DNA of 64,000 nt from Phorcus lineatus (taxonomy: Eukaryota > Mollusca > Gastropoda > Trochida > Trochidae). Below the pieces are notes generated by a model that searched no databases, was not told the DNA's origin, and was given only the letters and a program-made list of their open reading frames with translations. Location: the NCBI GenBank assembly GCA_921293015.1, contig OV121086.1, forward strand, positions 45,153,402 through 45,217,401. Direction: 5' to 3'. Made by a program: the position numbers and the translations under genes. Below are positions 11,680-24,900 of the stretch, piece by piece. Numbering within the stretch: the first letter of the stretch is position 1; each line of letters begins with the position of its first letter.

Positions 11680-12914
11680 ATTTAAAAAAATAAATTGAAT
11701 AAGATAAAAATGATAATAGAATAAGTAAACAATATCTTTTAGTCAGGGTTTTGATTAATTATAAAAATAAAATAAATCAAATGCAATGCATAGGCCTATA
11801 CGTTAGCATTGAAATATGATCCATATAATATTAACATAAAATTAATAGAAGTGATATGAAAGTCAAGTTAACAAGTTTCTGAGGCGATGGTCAGGTTATT
11901 GTGTATCCCAATATATAGAGTTGTAAATAAGAGTTTCATATTACCACAAAACAATAAACACATAAACAAATGCTTATACTATCTTCTTTAGACACTGTCA
12001 CCCAAAATTCATGCTACTTGCGAGTTTTAGTAATTTAGTCATTAATACCCACAAATCGATAATAGATAATAATTCATCTTCAAATTGATTTCATCATCTG
12101 AAATATCGATTTATGTTTTATCATAACTAAACTGATTTTATCTTCATTTTTTAACTCAACATATCAAAAACAAAAGTTTGATGATTGATTTTTGACGCCA
12201 TATTTCTTTACTAATTTGTTCGTTTTAATAAGAAATAGTCATCGAAAGCTAATCATTTAAAATTAAAATATGTATTCACCTGCGGCATAAAGAAACAGTT
12301 TTCAAGTAGAAATATGAAATGCAAACATTCATTTTCAGTTCAAATTTCGTCTGCAACAGATGAGAGTAGTCTCCCCTGAATGAAGGGAATTAATTCTCAC
12401 AAAAATACGTACCGCTAAACTTTTTAACCGTTTTATATACATATATAAACGTAATTTTTGCAATTATGAAGTTAATAGTGCATGCCAATTCATCCATTAC
12501 AACAATATATATATATATAAACTAACATGAACTTGACAATTAATTTCGCTTCAACACCAACAAGTTTTAAAAGAATCCTATTTTAAACTATTTGTTCAAA
12601 TATTGCGAGATATAACAGATTTTTCACTTCTGCTTGACTAAGGCAAGCTGCATTAAAACGTGTTTCAGATGGCAAAATTGAATATTCTGAGTGTATGACG
12701 TGGTGCATCTAAAATGGGTTTTTTAACTGCACGTTTGAAAATACGAATTAAATTCATTTATGGACGTAATGGGGTGTACGGGGGTACCAATTTTAACAGT
12801 TCGTGAAACTAACTTTCACAATCTTTAAATTAGAGTTAGAGTTAAGCAAGTGTAGAAAACTTTCAACATTTTTACATCAAAATAAAAAATCTTATTTCGT
12901 CATTAAAAAAATGG

Positions 12915-13060
12915 TCTGTTAACACTTTTAGCTCATCACGGCGTCGGTCCGTCGTGAACTCAGTCATTAAACTTCTGTAAACGTCTTACAATTTCGAACT
13001 GCTCATCCCCCGAAGTTGATATTTTGTAAGGAGGTAACTTGAATCTAGCTGAGCATAGGT
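12915..13060. repeat. Degenerate dispersed repeat resembling a molluscan family
   Basis: The stretch with ttttagctcatcacggcg, gtccgtcgtgaact, ttacaatttcgaactgctc and aaggaggtaac follows the order of a repeat I recall as very common in bivalve genomes (tagctcacc ... cgtccgtcgtc ... acaatttcgaact ... aaggaggtaacc). The recognition is from memory and the copy is decayed. It is the best taxonomic hint in the window. Confidence 0.45.
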
Positions 13061-13812
13061 TATATGTATATAAATATATAAGATTAAAATTGACATATAG
13101 CCAACATAACTCCTTGTCATTTTTAATAGTCATTTTAAAAATAAAAGCCATATTTAATCTTTGAACATATAATACTGTACACTTGTGAACTCTTTTTCAA
13201 ATGTTAATGATAACATTCGAACATTGACAATGTTGACACGAAGAAACTGTATCGTGTATTTGAGGAAGTCATTTATCTTATGTCCTGAGATTTTTTATTC
13301 ATTTTGACGTTTAAGAAAATGAGGCAGAGTTGTATTAAGAGCTATTGGGAAATCAAACGAATGATTTACAGGTATACAAATTTGAAGCTTCAAGATGGTT
13401 ATACAATTTCTTTAACATCGACATCTACCATAAAGAAAGGTTTGATAATCTATGAGTGTAAAGAAACGCTTGGCAAAGCTTTTTAAAAGCTGGTAGACTT
13501 GATCAGAAGACGACTTGAGAACAATTCCTTTTCCAGTTTCTTGAAAAACATTATATTCATTGTTCTCTACACTAAATTTCAGGTAATTTGTGATATTTAT
13601 GAAATACCAGAAAAAATTTCATCTAGTAACGCCTCTGGAAAATATGTGTAACTATAGCATAAATTAATTTGGGTCTTTTGAGATCTGTTCTTTCTTTTTT
13701 GACGCTTCCTGCCATAGTCTCTAAGCTGTTCCATATCTGTTGCGAATTGATGATTAATTAAAAGTCCTTCTCTATTTTGCGCTTAACTCTTCCATTCCTT
13801 TCTTGAATTGTA

Positions 13813-13815
<3 letters not shown>

Positions 13816-13869
<54 letters not shown>
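13816..13869. repeat. TA dinucleotide microsatellite
   Basis: About 27 uninterrupted AT/TA dinucleotides in intergenic DNA. Confidence 0.97.
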
Positions 13870-13872
<3 letters not shown>

Positions 13873-14806
13873 TATGCACAAGTTCTTATAAACCTTGATT
13901 TTAATATCTTGTGTTGTTTAAAACACTTTTTCAAGCAATTGTGGCGGTTTTAGTTTTTATGTGGTAAATTAAATGCACGTAAAATTGGTTGAATGCTTTA
14001 TGGCTAAGAAAAAAGTGTAATTGTTTTCCTTCGCATTCTAAAGTTGATAGATTTGATTAGGGTCATAGGTCTTGATTGTCTTTACTTAGGCTTCCTGTTT
14101 TGATCGTGCAGCCCGGAAGAAGAAGCAATGTGTAATAACTGCATCTCGAAAGTTTTCAAGTTCCGTTTTCATGTGCAAATATAGTGTCATTTGGATTTTC
14201 TTTTTTACGTGAATTGCTTAGAGAAACATCCCATGATTTTCATAATTATTCATTTTACTTTAATGTGTGTCAAACTCAATTTTGATGGCACACAATCAAA
14301 CCTTCTTACATATTTTTCCAAAAATATCAAGTCAGAACAATACTTAGCTTTCAATGAAAATCGAACAACACCCCAAAGTGTCTGCCGAAGCCTTAATCAC
14401 ACTTACTGTTTTCATTGAATCTTGGTAAATAACCCAAATCTATCTACCTGCTTTAGGTAAGTTTCCAAAATAATTTGACGGCTCATTTTTAATATTTTAA
14501 AAGAATAATTTTTAAAATTTGCATTTACAAAACCTATAAATAAAGTAACAACTTATCATAGAATACTCTATGAAAGACAGAAAAGATAGATGTATTTTTT
14601 TGTCCGTTTAATAGAGAGTTTTTAAGTTAGAGATTGGCATATCCAAAACTTTTCAACACTCTTGTGTTGATTAATTGACAAGGTATATGAATATTAATAC
14701 TTGAATACTTATAAAGATATATAGAAATATACTTACCAACGCTCGCCTTCCGTTGCAGAACACAAGTGAACCCCAGGTCTCTCTTTCCCACTGATTATCA
14801 AGGGCT

Positions 14807-15290
14807 TTAAAGAGACACTCGCTTTGTACATATTCGTGTAAATTTTATCGAAAAGTACGGATTATTGCTTATAGGTTTCATTTTAAGGCTAATCAATTAA
14901 TATTAATGCATTATGGAGGTGAAATGTCGCGATTTTGATCAAAAACCGGAATATAGCCGCGGTTTATTTTAAAATTATTTCCAAAAACTCGCCTAAAGCA
15001 GACATAAAGACAAGTTGAAAGTTTTGTTGGACATATCTTATGCTGCTGTCCGATTTTCCTGTAAAACTATAAATTGCTCTATATTTTGGATTTTTGGATA
15101 TTTCAGAGGTTTTGAATGTATATAAGCATATATGGTATTTTGGCACGTAACAAAGCGAGATAAATTGTCATGAAAAACTGAGTGTATGACTTTAATGTGA
15201 TCATGGCTAGTTTACAAGTCTCTGAACAAAACATAATAATGCACCTTCGCATATGTCGCCATAGGTCATCCAAACTCGATGTAACGAAAA
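14807..15290 (+). mobile_element. Degraded relative of the TTAA MITE (copy C)
   Basis: Begins TTAA followed by AGAGACACTCGC, similar to the ends of copies A and B. Internal block gtcgcgattttgatcaaaaa then ccgga with a following CGCGG matches the copy B block gtcgcaattatgatcgaaaa then ccgga. I cannot find the matching right end, so the right boundary is approximate and the copy is probably truncated or diverged. Confidence 0.5.
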
Positions 15291-16516
15291 CGTGATGAAA
15301 GACCGGTGCCGTTTTCAAATCACGTGTTACAACTTGTCAACGCACGTATCTCTACCACATGACAATTCATAAACAGATATTTATACATTGAAGTTTGACG
15401 TTGAAATTTTTTTGAAAGTTTTCAAGAATTAGTATTCATATATATTTTTTTTCTAATGAAATTTAGTTATTATTTACGCTGTGCAGATTATAGTGTGAGT
15501 AGCATATAAACTTCAGCAAAATAATTATCTTAATCTAATTAGTTTGATGTCTTAATATGTATAAAGCAAATTTGCTATTTAGCCTACTTAGAAACTTGAA
15601 ATTGAGGTTTGATGAAATTAGATGTTCTGCTAAGTTGTTTACAGACATTTTTGTCAACTTTATCAAACTCGCTCACATGATATCATAAAAATATTTACAC
15701 TTACAATACTAATAGCTGCTGGAAATGTTTATTCAATAACTTGCATTTCAAAATTTCAAGATTTGTTTTATCTATAAGATATATATTTTGCTTTATTTAA
15801 CTTTTTGGGAGATTGTACTACGACTTCTTCTTATCGTCAAACAAGGAAAGAAGCGGCAGTAATATATACAATAAAGTCGTGGGAAAATGTCTTTAATCTT
15901 TATCGTTGGGGACTATGTCGTCATTTGTCTTTTGGACTTGTGTACTGTTGAACCTTTTATGCAGGTTTTGTAGGAAGAATTTTAATTATTTTTAACTATT
16001 TGTCTGTCTAGATAGTATAAACGTTATCAATTAATTAACTTTATTAATACACTTTCTCCCAACATTTTCAAAATAAATATTCAATCCCGGCAAAGCAATA
16101 TATCTTCACAACATGTTGTTTGCACCGAATATTTCAAGGGATTTTTATATTCTTCTGCATAGACTGGTGAGGAACCTGAACAGTTTGCTTGAAAGTCGTT
16201 GTAAACGTTCATATCGGCAAACATGTTGTCCGTCTACGTCTAATCGCAATGTTACCATCTTCAACAAGGGTATATGTGATGTGCGATAATTCTGTTTAGG
16301 TTCGACAATGACCTTTCTTTTCCAAAATGGTCTCAGGCTACAATTACATTACTTTGCCTAGAAGGCTCGATCTGCAGAGGCCCCTAGTGTACAGTTGCGG
16401 TTAAGATTATCATCATCAATAAATCATGTTTAATCATGTCATGTGATTCTTTTTACAACTGAGTTCGTCAAGACTCCTTGTACGCAAAATATTCAAAATT
16501 TTAAACCATTTTCATC

Positions 16517-16985
16517 CTAAAGTCGCACAGGGTATGTTTCAATTTTTTTTATGTAGTTTGAATAAGAGCCGAAATATGACCTGAGTTTAGTTCAAATCGG
16601 CTTTGAAAGTTATGTCTTTATCTCTTAAATATCAAAATTATGATATTCTCCTATTTTCAATTTATAAAAAAACGGCCATATGAATTTAAAGTAGTAGAAA
16701 TTGTGCGTTCTATTTACATGTATAAAAGTTACAGACCTTTTTAGCACTACCGATCTATAATATAGTCGCTGTGTCTGCAGATAATAAGTCTTCAAATTAC
16801 GTTCGAGTCATCGGTCATAAATGTACGCGCGCGTCACTGTCCGGTTTTCGCTCACAAATCTCGACTTTAACTTTCATTGTAGTACCATTGAGATTTTACT
16901 TTTCAGAAACTTCCTGTTCTTCTCAATCGAATGACACCATATATGACGTTTTACATATTTGACCCCACTGTGCCCCTTTGAGAAA
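16517..16985 (-). mobile_element. Diverged relative of the TTAA MITE (copy D)
   Basis: Shares internal blocks with copy A in the same orientation: cactgtccggttttc, and aatgacaccat followed by catattt-ga-ccc. Its ends form their own imperfect inverted repeat (cTaaagtcgcacaggg on the left; complement of cactgtgcccctttgag on the right). Total length about 470 bp is the same as the intact copies. Confidence 0.5.
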
Positions 16986-18593
16986 CAATTTTAATAATCT
17001 GAACACCAACAAAAACTCTGTTGACTTGAAATGATTGATGAAGTTGAAAATGAAAATGGTTATAATAAGTTAATAACAACCACAACAGTCACGATGTAAA
17101 ATATTCGTCTTAGCCAACATCAGTCGTTATTTACTAATCATTTAAGCCAATAAATAAGAATATTATGTTATCAGTTATCATATGAAATTGTTTTGTGAAC
17201 AAACAAGTGAATGACTCATTTATGATGATGACCTAGATTAAAAACACATAGGGATATCGTTTTACACGTTCTTTAAAAAAAAAAAAAAAAAATTTAATAT
17301 GGAAAGCCTGTCAAAGGCCCATTCGGTGTGATGAAAGACCACAAAGTAGATAATCCTTACTGCAAACACGCTAAAGGGCTCCAATAAATTAACTCATAAT
17401 TGGGGTATTAATTGCGCGTTATGTAAGCTTAACTCTCTCGATGCCAACCGCTTCCCTGTTGGTTCAACGAGGATAAGGATAAGGTGACAGCTTTGCATTT
17501 ATGTTTAAACAAGAGGCTTTGTCGAAACGAACCAAGTGTCACATTTCTTACGTGCGGCTTTTTCAGAAACATAATGTACTTTATTCTTCGCGAGTACTTC
17601 AGTATTTACATACATACCTTGCAGTTGAATACCTAATGTCAATTTTAGCCTATATTTACAAACAGACAGAAAGACTTTTTGTGATAATGTAGGACATATG
17701 CCATTAGATTTATTTTCGAGTGTATTTCAATTGTCCAGATGGTAATGATTATCAAATGCATTGGGTTACCAATACTTACTTCAGGCAAACTAACTCTGAA
17801 AGATAAAATATAGAGCCTGCAGATATCGTAGAATTAGAGAAGAAAGTCTACCGGGAATCTTGAAAGTCTAAATGTTTTTGAGAGATCATTATCAATGCAA
17901 TGCACTTGGTTTTGTGTTTTCGGGGTATGCTTATCGTAAGTTCCGTATCTATATGTCCTTCCAACATTTCGTAGACTAAGTCTTTTCCATACTTTAGTTA
18001 CGAAGTACGACGAATTTTACTTAAAATGCAAGAAAACCTTGGACGTAGTTTTGTGTAACATATAATTCTTTTTTAAATAGCAGTGCACATAGTTTCATGA
18101 GGGTGTCAATGGTGAAAATGTTCATTGTCGTAAAAAGGTCTACTTTTAATATGATTTGTAAAACAACAACAAAATTGAACAAACATTTAAATAGCATTGT
18201 AGGCCTATATTGAATTCTTTATTCCACAGTAGTATAAATATTATAGTCTGTATCGTGATAGGCTTCGGTGCAACAATAATAATCTCATATACACATATCA
18301 AATGAGATCAAATACGTTGTTACTCAATGTTCAACATTACATCACAAAGTTGATGATGCATTTACCGACTGTGAGTTACAGGCAGTTAGTAACCGGTAAA
18401 TATCAGAGTTGTTTCCCTTTGCTTATCGCACTTCCGACTCGTTTACATCATCAAACTTATTCGCTCTGCTAGACCATATTACATGCCGAAAGACAAAGAC
18501 CTGAAATTCTTGAAAGACAACTGAAGACAATCCCTACATTTTACGACAATTTATTATTCTTGGAGTTTAATAGCAGACGATCCAGCTTGGCAA

Positions 18594-18603
18594 GTCACGT
18601 GAC
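18594..18603. promoter_or_regulatory. Palindromic E-box GTCACGTGAC upstream of BICD
   Basis: Perfect 10-bp palindrome about 126 bp upstream of the BICD start codon. It matches the consensus for USF/MITF/TFE-type bHLH-ZIP factors (CLEAR-type E-box). An ATGGCGG motif, the core of a YY1-type initiator element, follows at 18634. Position and context suggest a core promoter; function is inferred. Confidence 0.45.
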
Positions 18604-18633
18604 CTAGGCATAGCTGCATAATTTAGAGAAGAC

Positions 18634-18660
18634 ATGGCGGACGGAGGACGGATACTTTAG
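18634..18660 (+). other. Short uORF in the putative BICD 5' UTR
   Basis: ATG GCG GAC ... TAG, eight residues (MADGGRIL), ending 68 nt before the BICD start. Whether it is translated depends on the transcription start; if ATGGCGG is a YY1-type initiator, transcription may begin inside it. Confidence 0.3.
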
Positions 18661-18728
18661 GTCTATGAATCTCCACATTTTAATCAAGTTTTCGCGATTC
18701 AAAGGTCTTCCATTCCTGGGCAGCCAAA

Positions 18729-18944
18729 ATGTCTACGCCTCTTAGCCCAGATATGAGTGTGGAAGACCTTAGAAGAGAGGTGGAACGGCTACAGGCCGAC
18801 CTTGCCGAAACCACACAGGAAAAGCTACAGGCTGCGGAGTATGGTCTCGCCGTTCTGGAAGAAAAACAGCAAATCCAAACACAGTTCGAAGAGCTCGAAG
18901 CGATCTATGAAGGAGTCAAGGGCGAATTGGATTGTGCCAAAGAG
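18729..18944 (+). CDS. BICD: BICD coding exon 1
   Basis: Residues 1-72, ending GELDCAKE with donor gtgagt at 18945. Contains the complete CC1 box. Codons are richer in GC than the surrounding DNA. The reading frame continues beyond the donor to a nearby stop at 18986, which would make only a short truncated product. Confidence 0.93.
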
Positions 18945-21900
18945 GTGAGTGTGATAAATTGTCATATTGACCGTACTTGGGTGTGAAATATGAAAAATAT
19001 GTCCTCCCCAGGGCGTGGTGACCACTCGGTATCGTTATTTGATTTTTGTGACGTTGTGTCCTGAACATGATTGGCATCTTCCGGACGGTTTGAATGTTTG
19101 ATGTTTATTTAGATGTTTACATGAAAAATTCACACTCAAAACGATACTATTGTGGATATATTTAAAGAGTATTTGAATGTGTTTTAGTCCCTGTCACGGT
19201 AGATGAAATCAAGAGTAGGGAGTTTTGATATACCTGTCACCATGTGTCATTTAGTTTCGGCAAGAATAATCGAAAACTCTATATCATTATTCTAGTAAGG
19301 ACAAAATTGTTAAATGGTCAATTATATTTTCATTTTATGGGTTATCAAAGTTACTTGTGACAGTTATGTTTTTTAATTCCCTCAGAAACGTCAACACATT
19401 TTTTTTCAAATCTCTTCAAGAAGATAAGAATTGTTATCAAATCCATAACATTATAAAACAAAACCACTCATGCTATGGATTATATCATAATATCAAATGA
19501 CTAACCATTTGTATTAGGTATTAAATTCTGACCCAGACAAACAAGTAAAGATGCTGTTACCGTTAAAAGTAATTATAACATTAAGTTATTCAAGATTTAA
19601 AGTGTTGCACTCATATGATCATTATAATAATTTTGATTAAAATTGTCGTAAGGGGCACCTGTTGCTCTCTGCAGTCAAACCATTGAACCAAGTACATCAG
19701 ATTGTATCAGATAATGTATTTTTTTCTGCCTGTCAAGATCTTTTAAGGAAGGTTTAACTAAAAATAGCACTTGATGTCCTGGTTCACTAACTGAAGTTCA
19801 AACAGGTTAAACTGCACTGTTGGGTCCTTTCATCAAACATTTATCAGATACAGTATACAGTGCTGGAAAACTCAATTCACTTCATGATGCACATCTGGGA
19901 AAAGAATTTACTTGCTCCAAAGCTGAGATATCTTAATCATTTGAGTTTTTAGATATATCGAACTGTTTTGTGATATGTAACCCTGAAGCAGTGGTAGAGC
20001 ATTTGCTCATTTTGTAATTACTCAATCCCATAATTTTACCAATACAGGGAAATATTGTTTTACAAAACATGGTCCACAGAGAATTGACTGTCTCAATAAC
20101 AGACAATTTTAGTTGACATATCAAAAGTTGGACAGATATAAACTTAAATATTTCATTAGAGAGATCTTGTTCATAATTATGATTTTGATGAAAATGAATT
20201 CTTTAATAATAAAATAAAAAATAGATAACTTTTAAATGTTTATCAAAGTATTCAAAATGAAGCACCTTGACATTGACCAAGTCAGATAGGTCATATTTTT
20301 ATCAAGGCAAATCTGATGGAATGTAAATTGTAGTACGGATTACAAAACCCACAGGCAAGTCTAGTTAAGAGAGAACATGTATATTGTTGTGGCTAGCACA
20401 CCTCCAAGGCAACTGTGATTAACTGAGCGTGACAGGAAGTAGGTCACACAGGCTGCAGCCTCCACAGTAGGTTTTAGAATGTTGTGAGAACTTGGACAAG
20501 AACTTCACACCCTGAATTCTTGAGTGTTTGTTATTGATTATCTACATCTTTTCTTTTACATTACAAAGTCACACTACACAATTGTGGTATTATACAAACT
20601 ACTAAAGACATCAAAAGTTCAGCGGAACACACCTCAAATTCCGACCTCTATTTTGATATGCTTTATTATTGTGTCCTCATGCGTTGCCACAAAACCATCA
20701 AAGGAATTTTTTAAGTGTAAAAGAAGCCAATGAATGAACATTTGTTCTAATATCATGTATGTGAACAAACATCAATTAAAGTTTGATCTCCCCAATTGCT
20801 GAAATATTACACTAGAAAAGCTGAATAATACTTTTAATTCAAATAAAATTCAAATTCTCATGTCTTTGATTTTGACATTTAAGATAATCCTTTTGAACTA
20901 ATATATCATAATTATCAAAAGACACTTCACTGTAAAATCAAGTGTTCAGGAATTGAACACTATTTGAACACTAAATTGTAACACTTCTTGAACACTTTTA
21001 CATGTTCCAAAGTTGAACACTAGACGTTCGATTTTAAACATAAGGTGTTCAATTTTAAACACCAAGCGTTACATAGATGAACGCCATTTGAACACGTCCA
21101 AACGTTCAAAATGTTAACACATTTACATGTTCAAAGCCATGTAACACTTCTTGAACATTTTTACATGTTTAAAAACCTGGGTGTTCCAAAAGTGAACACT
21201 TCATAAACACATAATGCTATCATCTTGAACACTTGATGTTTATCATCTTGAACACTAATGTTTATCATCTTGAACACCTTATATTTATTACTTAGAACAT
21301 TTTATGTTCTACATCTTGAACACCATAGCAGAAAGCATACCCAGTGTATGAAACTTAAACAAACTGAAAAACAATAAACATGTGGTCAATTATTTATTTG
21401 ATTTAAACAAAGAACAAGACAACAACACTGTTTCAAATCATTAATACATGAATATATGAGTATATACCGGTACTGTGCAGTTGACAGAAATATAAGCAGT
21501 ATCTACTGAACTTAATAATTTGTCTTTTACTGTCAAAACATTCAAAGAAGCAAGTGGAATCACCAGTACTATTTTTCTTTGGCATCGTGCATCAATATGA
21601 AAACCTCAATTATGTCCTTAAAAAACATGCAGCAGTATAGCACTTTACTATGCCATATAAAATAAATAGATATAACAAGAATTAAATGAAAATAAAATCT
21701 GCATTATAACAAACAACAATCCAACCAAAAAGTGTGGTCACTATCATGGCATTATACCCCAACACTAATGAAACAAGTTGAGCATGTGAATTGGGTTGGG
21801 TAATATTTCAAACATTACAAATACTTCGGTTTTCCAGTTCTTTTGCAACTTTCTGTTTGAAGAAATCAAGCTGTGCGTTGACCAACAGTCCTGTGGAAGA

Positions 21901-24900
21901 GATTATGTCATTCACAGCACTCTGAGATATATTATGTTTTGCTTCAAGAGACATTGCATACAAAGAATTCTGAAAAACTAACTGAAATTAGGAAATTATT
22001 AATTCTACAATTAATCAACTGCAATTGTAACTGGAAATAGCATCAATCAAGTGAATCTACCAATAATGGCACACGCTTCAGACGTGATCCAGAAGTTCAA
22101 TTTACCCGGTTGACGTTTGGGCCACAAAATGTGTAAATGTACGATGGAAAACTACGATTCAAATCAAACTTTACATAATTAGCACTTTATAGATCTACGA
22201 ATCGAAAGTAAAATACCTCGTTGTAGCTAAGGAATCTAAAGAAGAGACCAAACGTTCTTTGAAACTTTTTCAGCACTCCACCGTGTTCGAATTGCTTCGC
22301 CAAGTCAACTTCGCGTCCTGTTCGCGTTGCATCTTGGGTCAAGAACTTTCGAAAGAGCGGGAAATTTGAACACTGATGTTCAAAAGCAGTATACCGGTGT
22401 TCAAGCCCGCTACGGGCAAACTAATTACCACAGAGGTCTTAATTTAAGTAATAATGTGCTCAGATAAAGTTGTTAAAAAAGAATGAACACATTTTGATTT
22501 ATTAGCCCCTTGAAATAAAAGGTAACATAGGCCTACTCTAAAATTGTGATTAGGTAAAAATTTTAAAGTTAAACTTTTGAAAACTTACCACAGATTGATG
22601 AACAAACAAACTTTTGTGACAAATTATTTCAGATGCGAAAGTAATAAGACATATTTGAAAATTATGCCATAGTGTTCAAAAGGAGAACACCTATTGTCTT
22701 TATGATAAACACACGTGTTCATAATTTGAACATGCATGTTTATATCTAAACACCACAAAATATGTGTATGTACAAGAAGAACACTAGTGTTACTAAATTA
22801 AACACTACATGTGTTGATATTGAACACGTCTGGTGTTCAGCAATTTTACACTGGTGTTCAAAAGCAGAACAGCGGTGTTCAAGCCTGCAAGGGGCAAACT
22901 AATTACCACGTTTTTTAGATTGAAAATATGCAATAATCCATGAACAGCAGTCTTAATTTAAGTAATTGTGCTCCGATAAAGTTGTTAAAAAAGAATGAAC
23001 ACATTTTGATTTATTAGCCCCTTGAAATAAAAGTTAACATACTCTAAAATTGTGATTAGGTAAAAATTTTAAAATTAAACTTTTGAAAACTTGCACAGGT
23101 TAATGAACAAACAAACTTTTGTGAGAAAGTATTTCAGATGCGAAAGTAATAAGGCATTTATGCCATAGTGTTCAAAAGGAGAACACCTATTGTCTGTATG
23201 ATAAACACACGTATTCATAATTTGAACATGCATGTTTATATCTTAAACACCACAAAATATGTGTATGTACAAGAAGAACACTAGTGTTACTAAATTAAAC
23301 ACTACATGTGTTAATATTGAACACGTCTGGTGTTCAGCAATTTTACAGTGTTGAAATTGGATCAAACGTGTCAATGGAATCAAATCTGATTGTCACTTGT
23401 GGATAGTGTTTTCTGTCACAGCTTCAAGGACATTTATTTTCTGCCTGCATCAATCTAATCCATATAACTAGAATACATCCCAGACATGCCAAGCCCTTCA
23501 CCTGGAGTCATGGGATCCTATAATCCCCGCATCTTTAATCCTAATCCGTTTGAGCCTAATTTCCATAAATAAATCAGATGTGCAGTCAACTGCTGGTTCT
23601 GGACAGGAGATTTCAAACACTTCTAATAAGTTGTACGTCTTTCCTATGTTCAGATTTTTATATTTTTTTTATCTTTTAATAATTTCCGGAAATAGTTTCT
23701 TCTTATTATATTTGGTGGTGTTACCACTTTGATAACTGCTGAAGATACTTGTTTTGGAGTAGTGCAAGAAAACTAATATGGTTCTGGTCACTAGAGCATG
23801 ACATAGAGTTCTCCAGCTGGTAAGTGTGTATATCTTTATTGGTGGACTCAGGGTCATGTAGATCCTAAGTGCCTACCCTGGTGGCATGTCAACATCTGGA
23901 ATAGGAGAAATTCATATGAGGTGCTTTGGTGAATGATCTGTTTTGTAATTATCGAATGATAAAGAGATGATATGATTTACACAGTGATAGGATAATTGCT
24001 TTGGTCTGCGCAAGGGGTCTGTAAATGTCAGTTCTATGCATGGCAAATCTATATATGATATGATTTGTTTTGATTTATTACTTTCAAAATTCTTTTGTGG
24101 TATTGATTTATTGGGTTTCTATTTTCAATCAGTATTGATAATTGTATTCACTGGTCATGTCATTGAGTGGTCAACTTTTCATTGTTTGCTATTCTCATTC
24201 AATTATGCACTCAAAGATGTCTTGTATTGCTAATGGTCAGTATTTTTACCTTCACTGATGGACAGCAATGAACCAAGCGAAAGATAAGCTATTTCAGGAC
24301 CCAAAGGTTGCAGGCTGAGTGGAAAAGACACATTACAGAAACCTGCGATCTAATGGAAAACCTACTGTATGCTCCTACATGTATTAATGGTCTGCATGGT
24401 GAAGTTCAGGTATTATATTACAAAGGAGATATCTTGAGTGTGACTAGATAAAGAGTATTTTTTGTTTACAACTTCTTGTATTATATAATTTTTAGAGTCG
24501 AAGATGTATGGTAATATACATACACAGATATATTAATATTTACTGGCACTCATGATCTGACTAAACTAATGGCTAAAATATTACCAAAGCAGCGTGTAAC
24601 AATGGCTCTCTCACTCATCAAGAATGTTTCTGTTTCCATATTAAGAAGAAATAGGAAATTTATGGATTTACAACTTCTTTATCACAAAGAAAGGGGACGT
24701 TTTGGTGTAGATTCTAACACAATGATATGATAATGTTGTTAGAATCTACATCAACACGTTACATCTCTTTTCAATAAAGAAGTTGTAAATCCAAAAATTT
24801 CCTATTTCTTTGTCATACCAACTTCAAAAATGCCACTTGAGGAAATGATCCATATTTTATGAAAATTTATGGATCAGTTTGGTCCTTTACTTAGTGCAGT

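Larger units (their letters stand above)
11148..18593. other. Intergenic region between LRR gene and BICD (divergent 5' ends)
   Basis: The two genes are transcribed away from each other, so both promoters should lie here. The sequence is AT-rich and includes three members of the inverted-repeat family listed separately (11209, 14807, 16517), a remnant of a molluscan-type repeat, a TA microsatellite and an A tract at about 17276-17292. ORFs of 60-75 codons look like chance. No further gene is supported. Confidence 0.6.
20928..23350. mobile_element. CACTG-ended CACTA/EnSpm-like element, non-autonomous
   Basis: Terminal inverted repeats CACTGTAAAAT (left) and ATTTTACAGTG (right), each followed inward by GTGTTCA-type motifs, and flanked by TT on both sides, a possible 2-bp target duplication. 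Both ends are crowded with direct and inverted copies of tgttca/tgaaca (dozens), the kind of subterminal repeat array typical of CACTA/EnSpm transposons. The right side is a tandem duplication (units about 22373-22850 and 22851-23350). The centre is motif-poor and carries traces of antisense coding sequence. No intact transposase. Confidence 0.75.
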
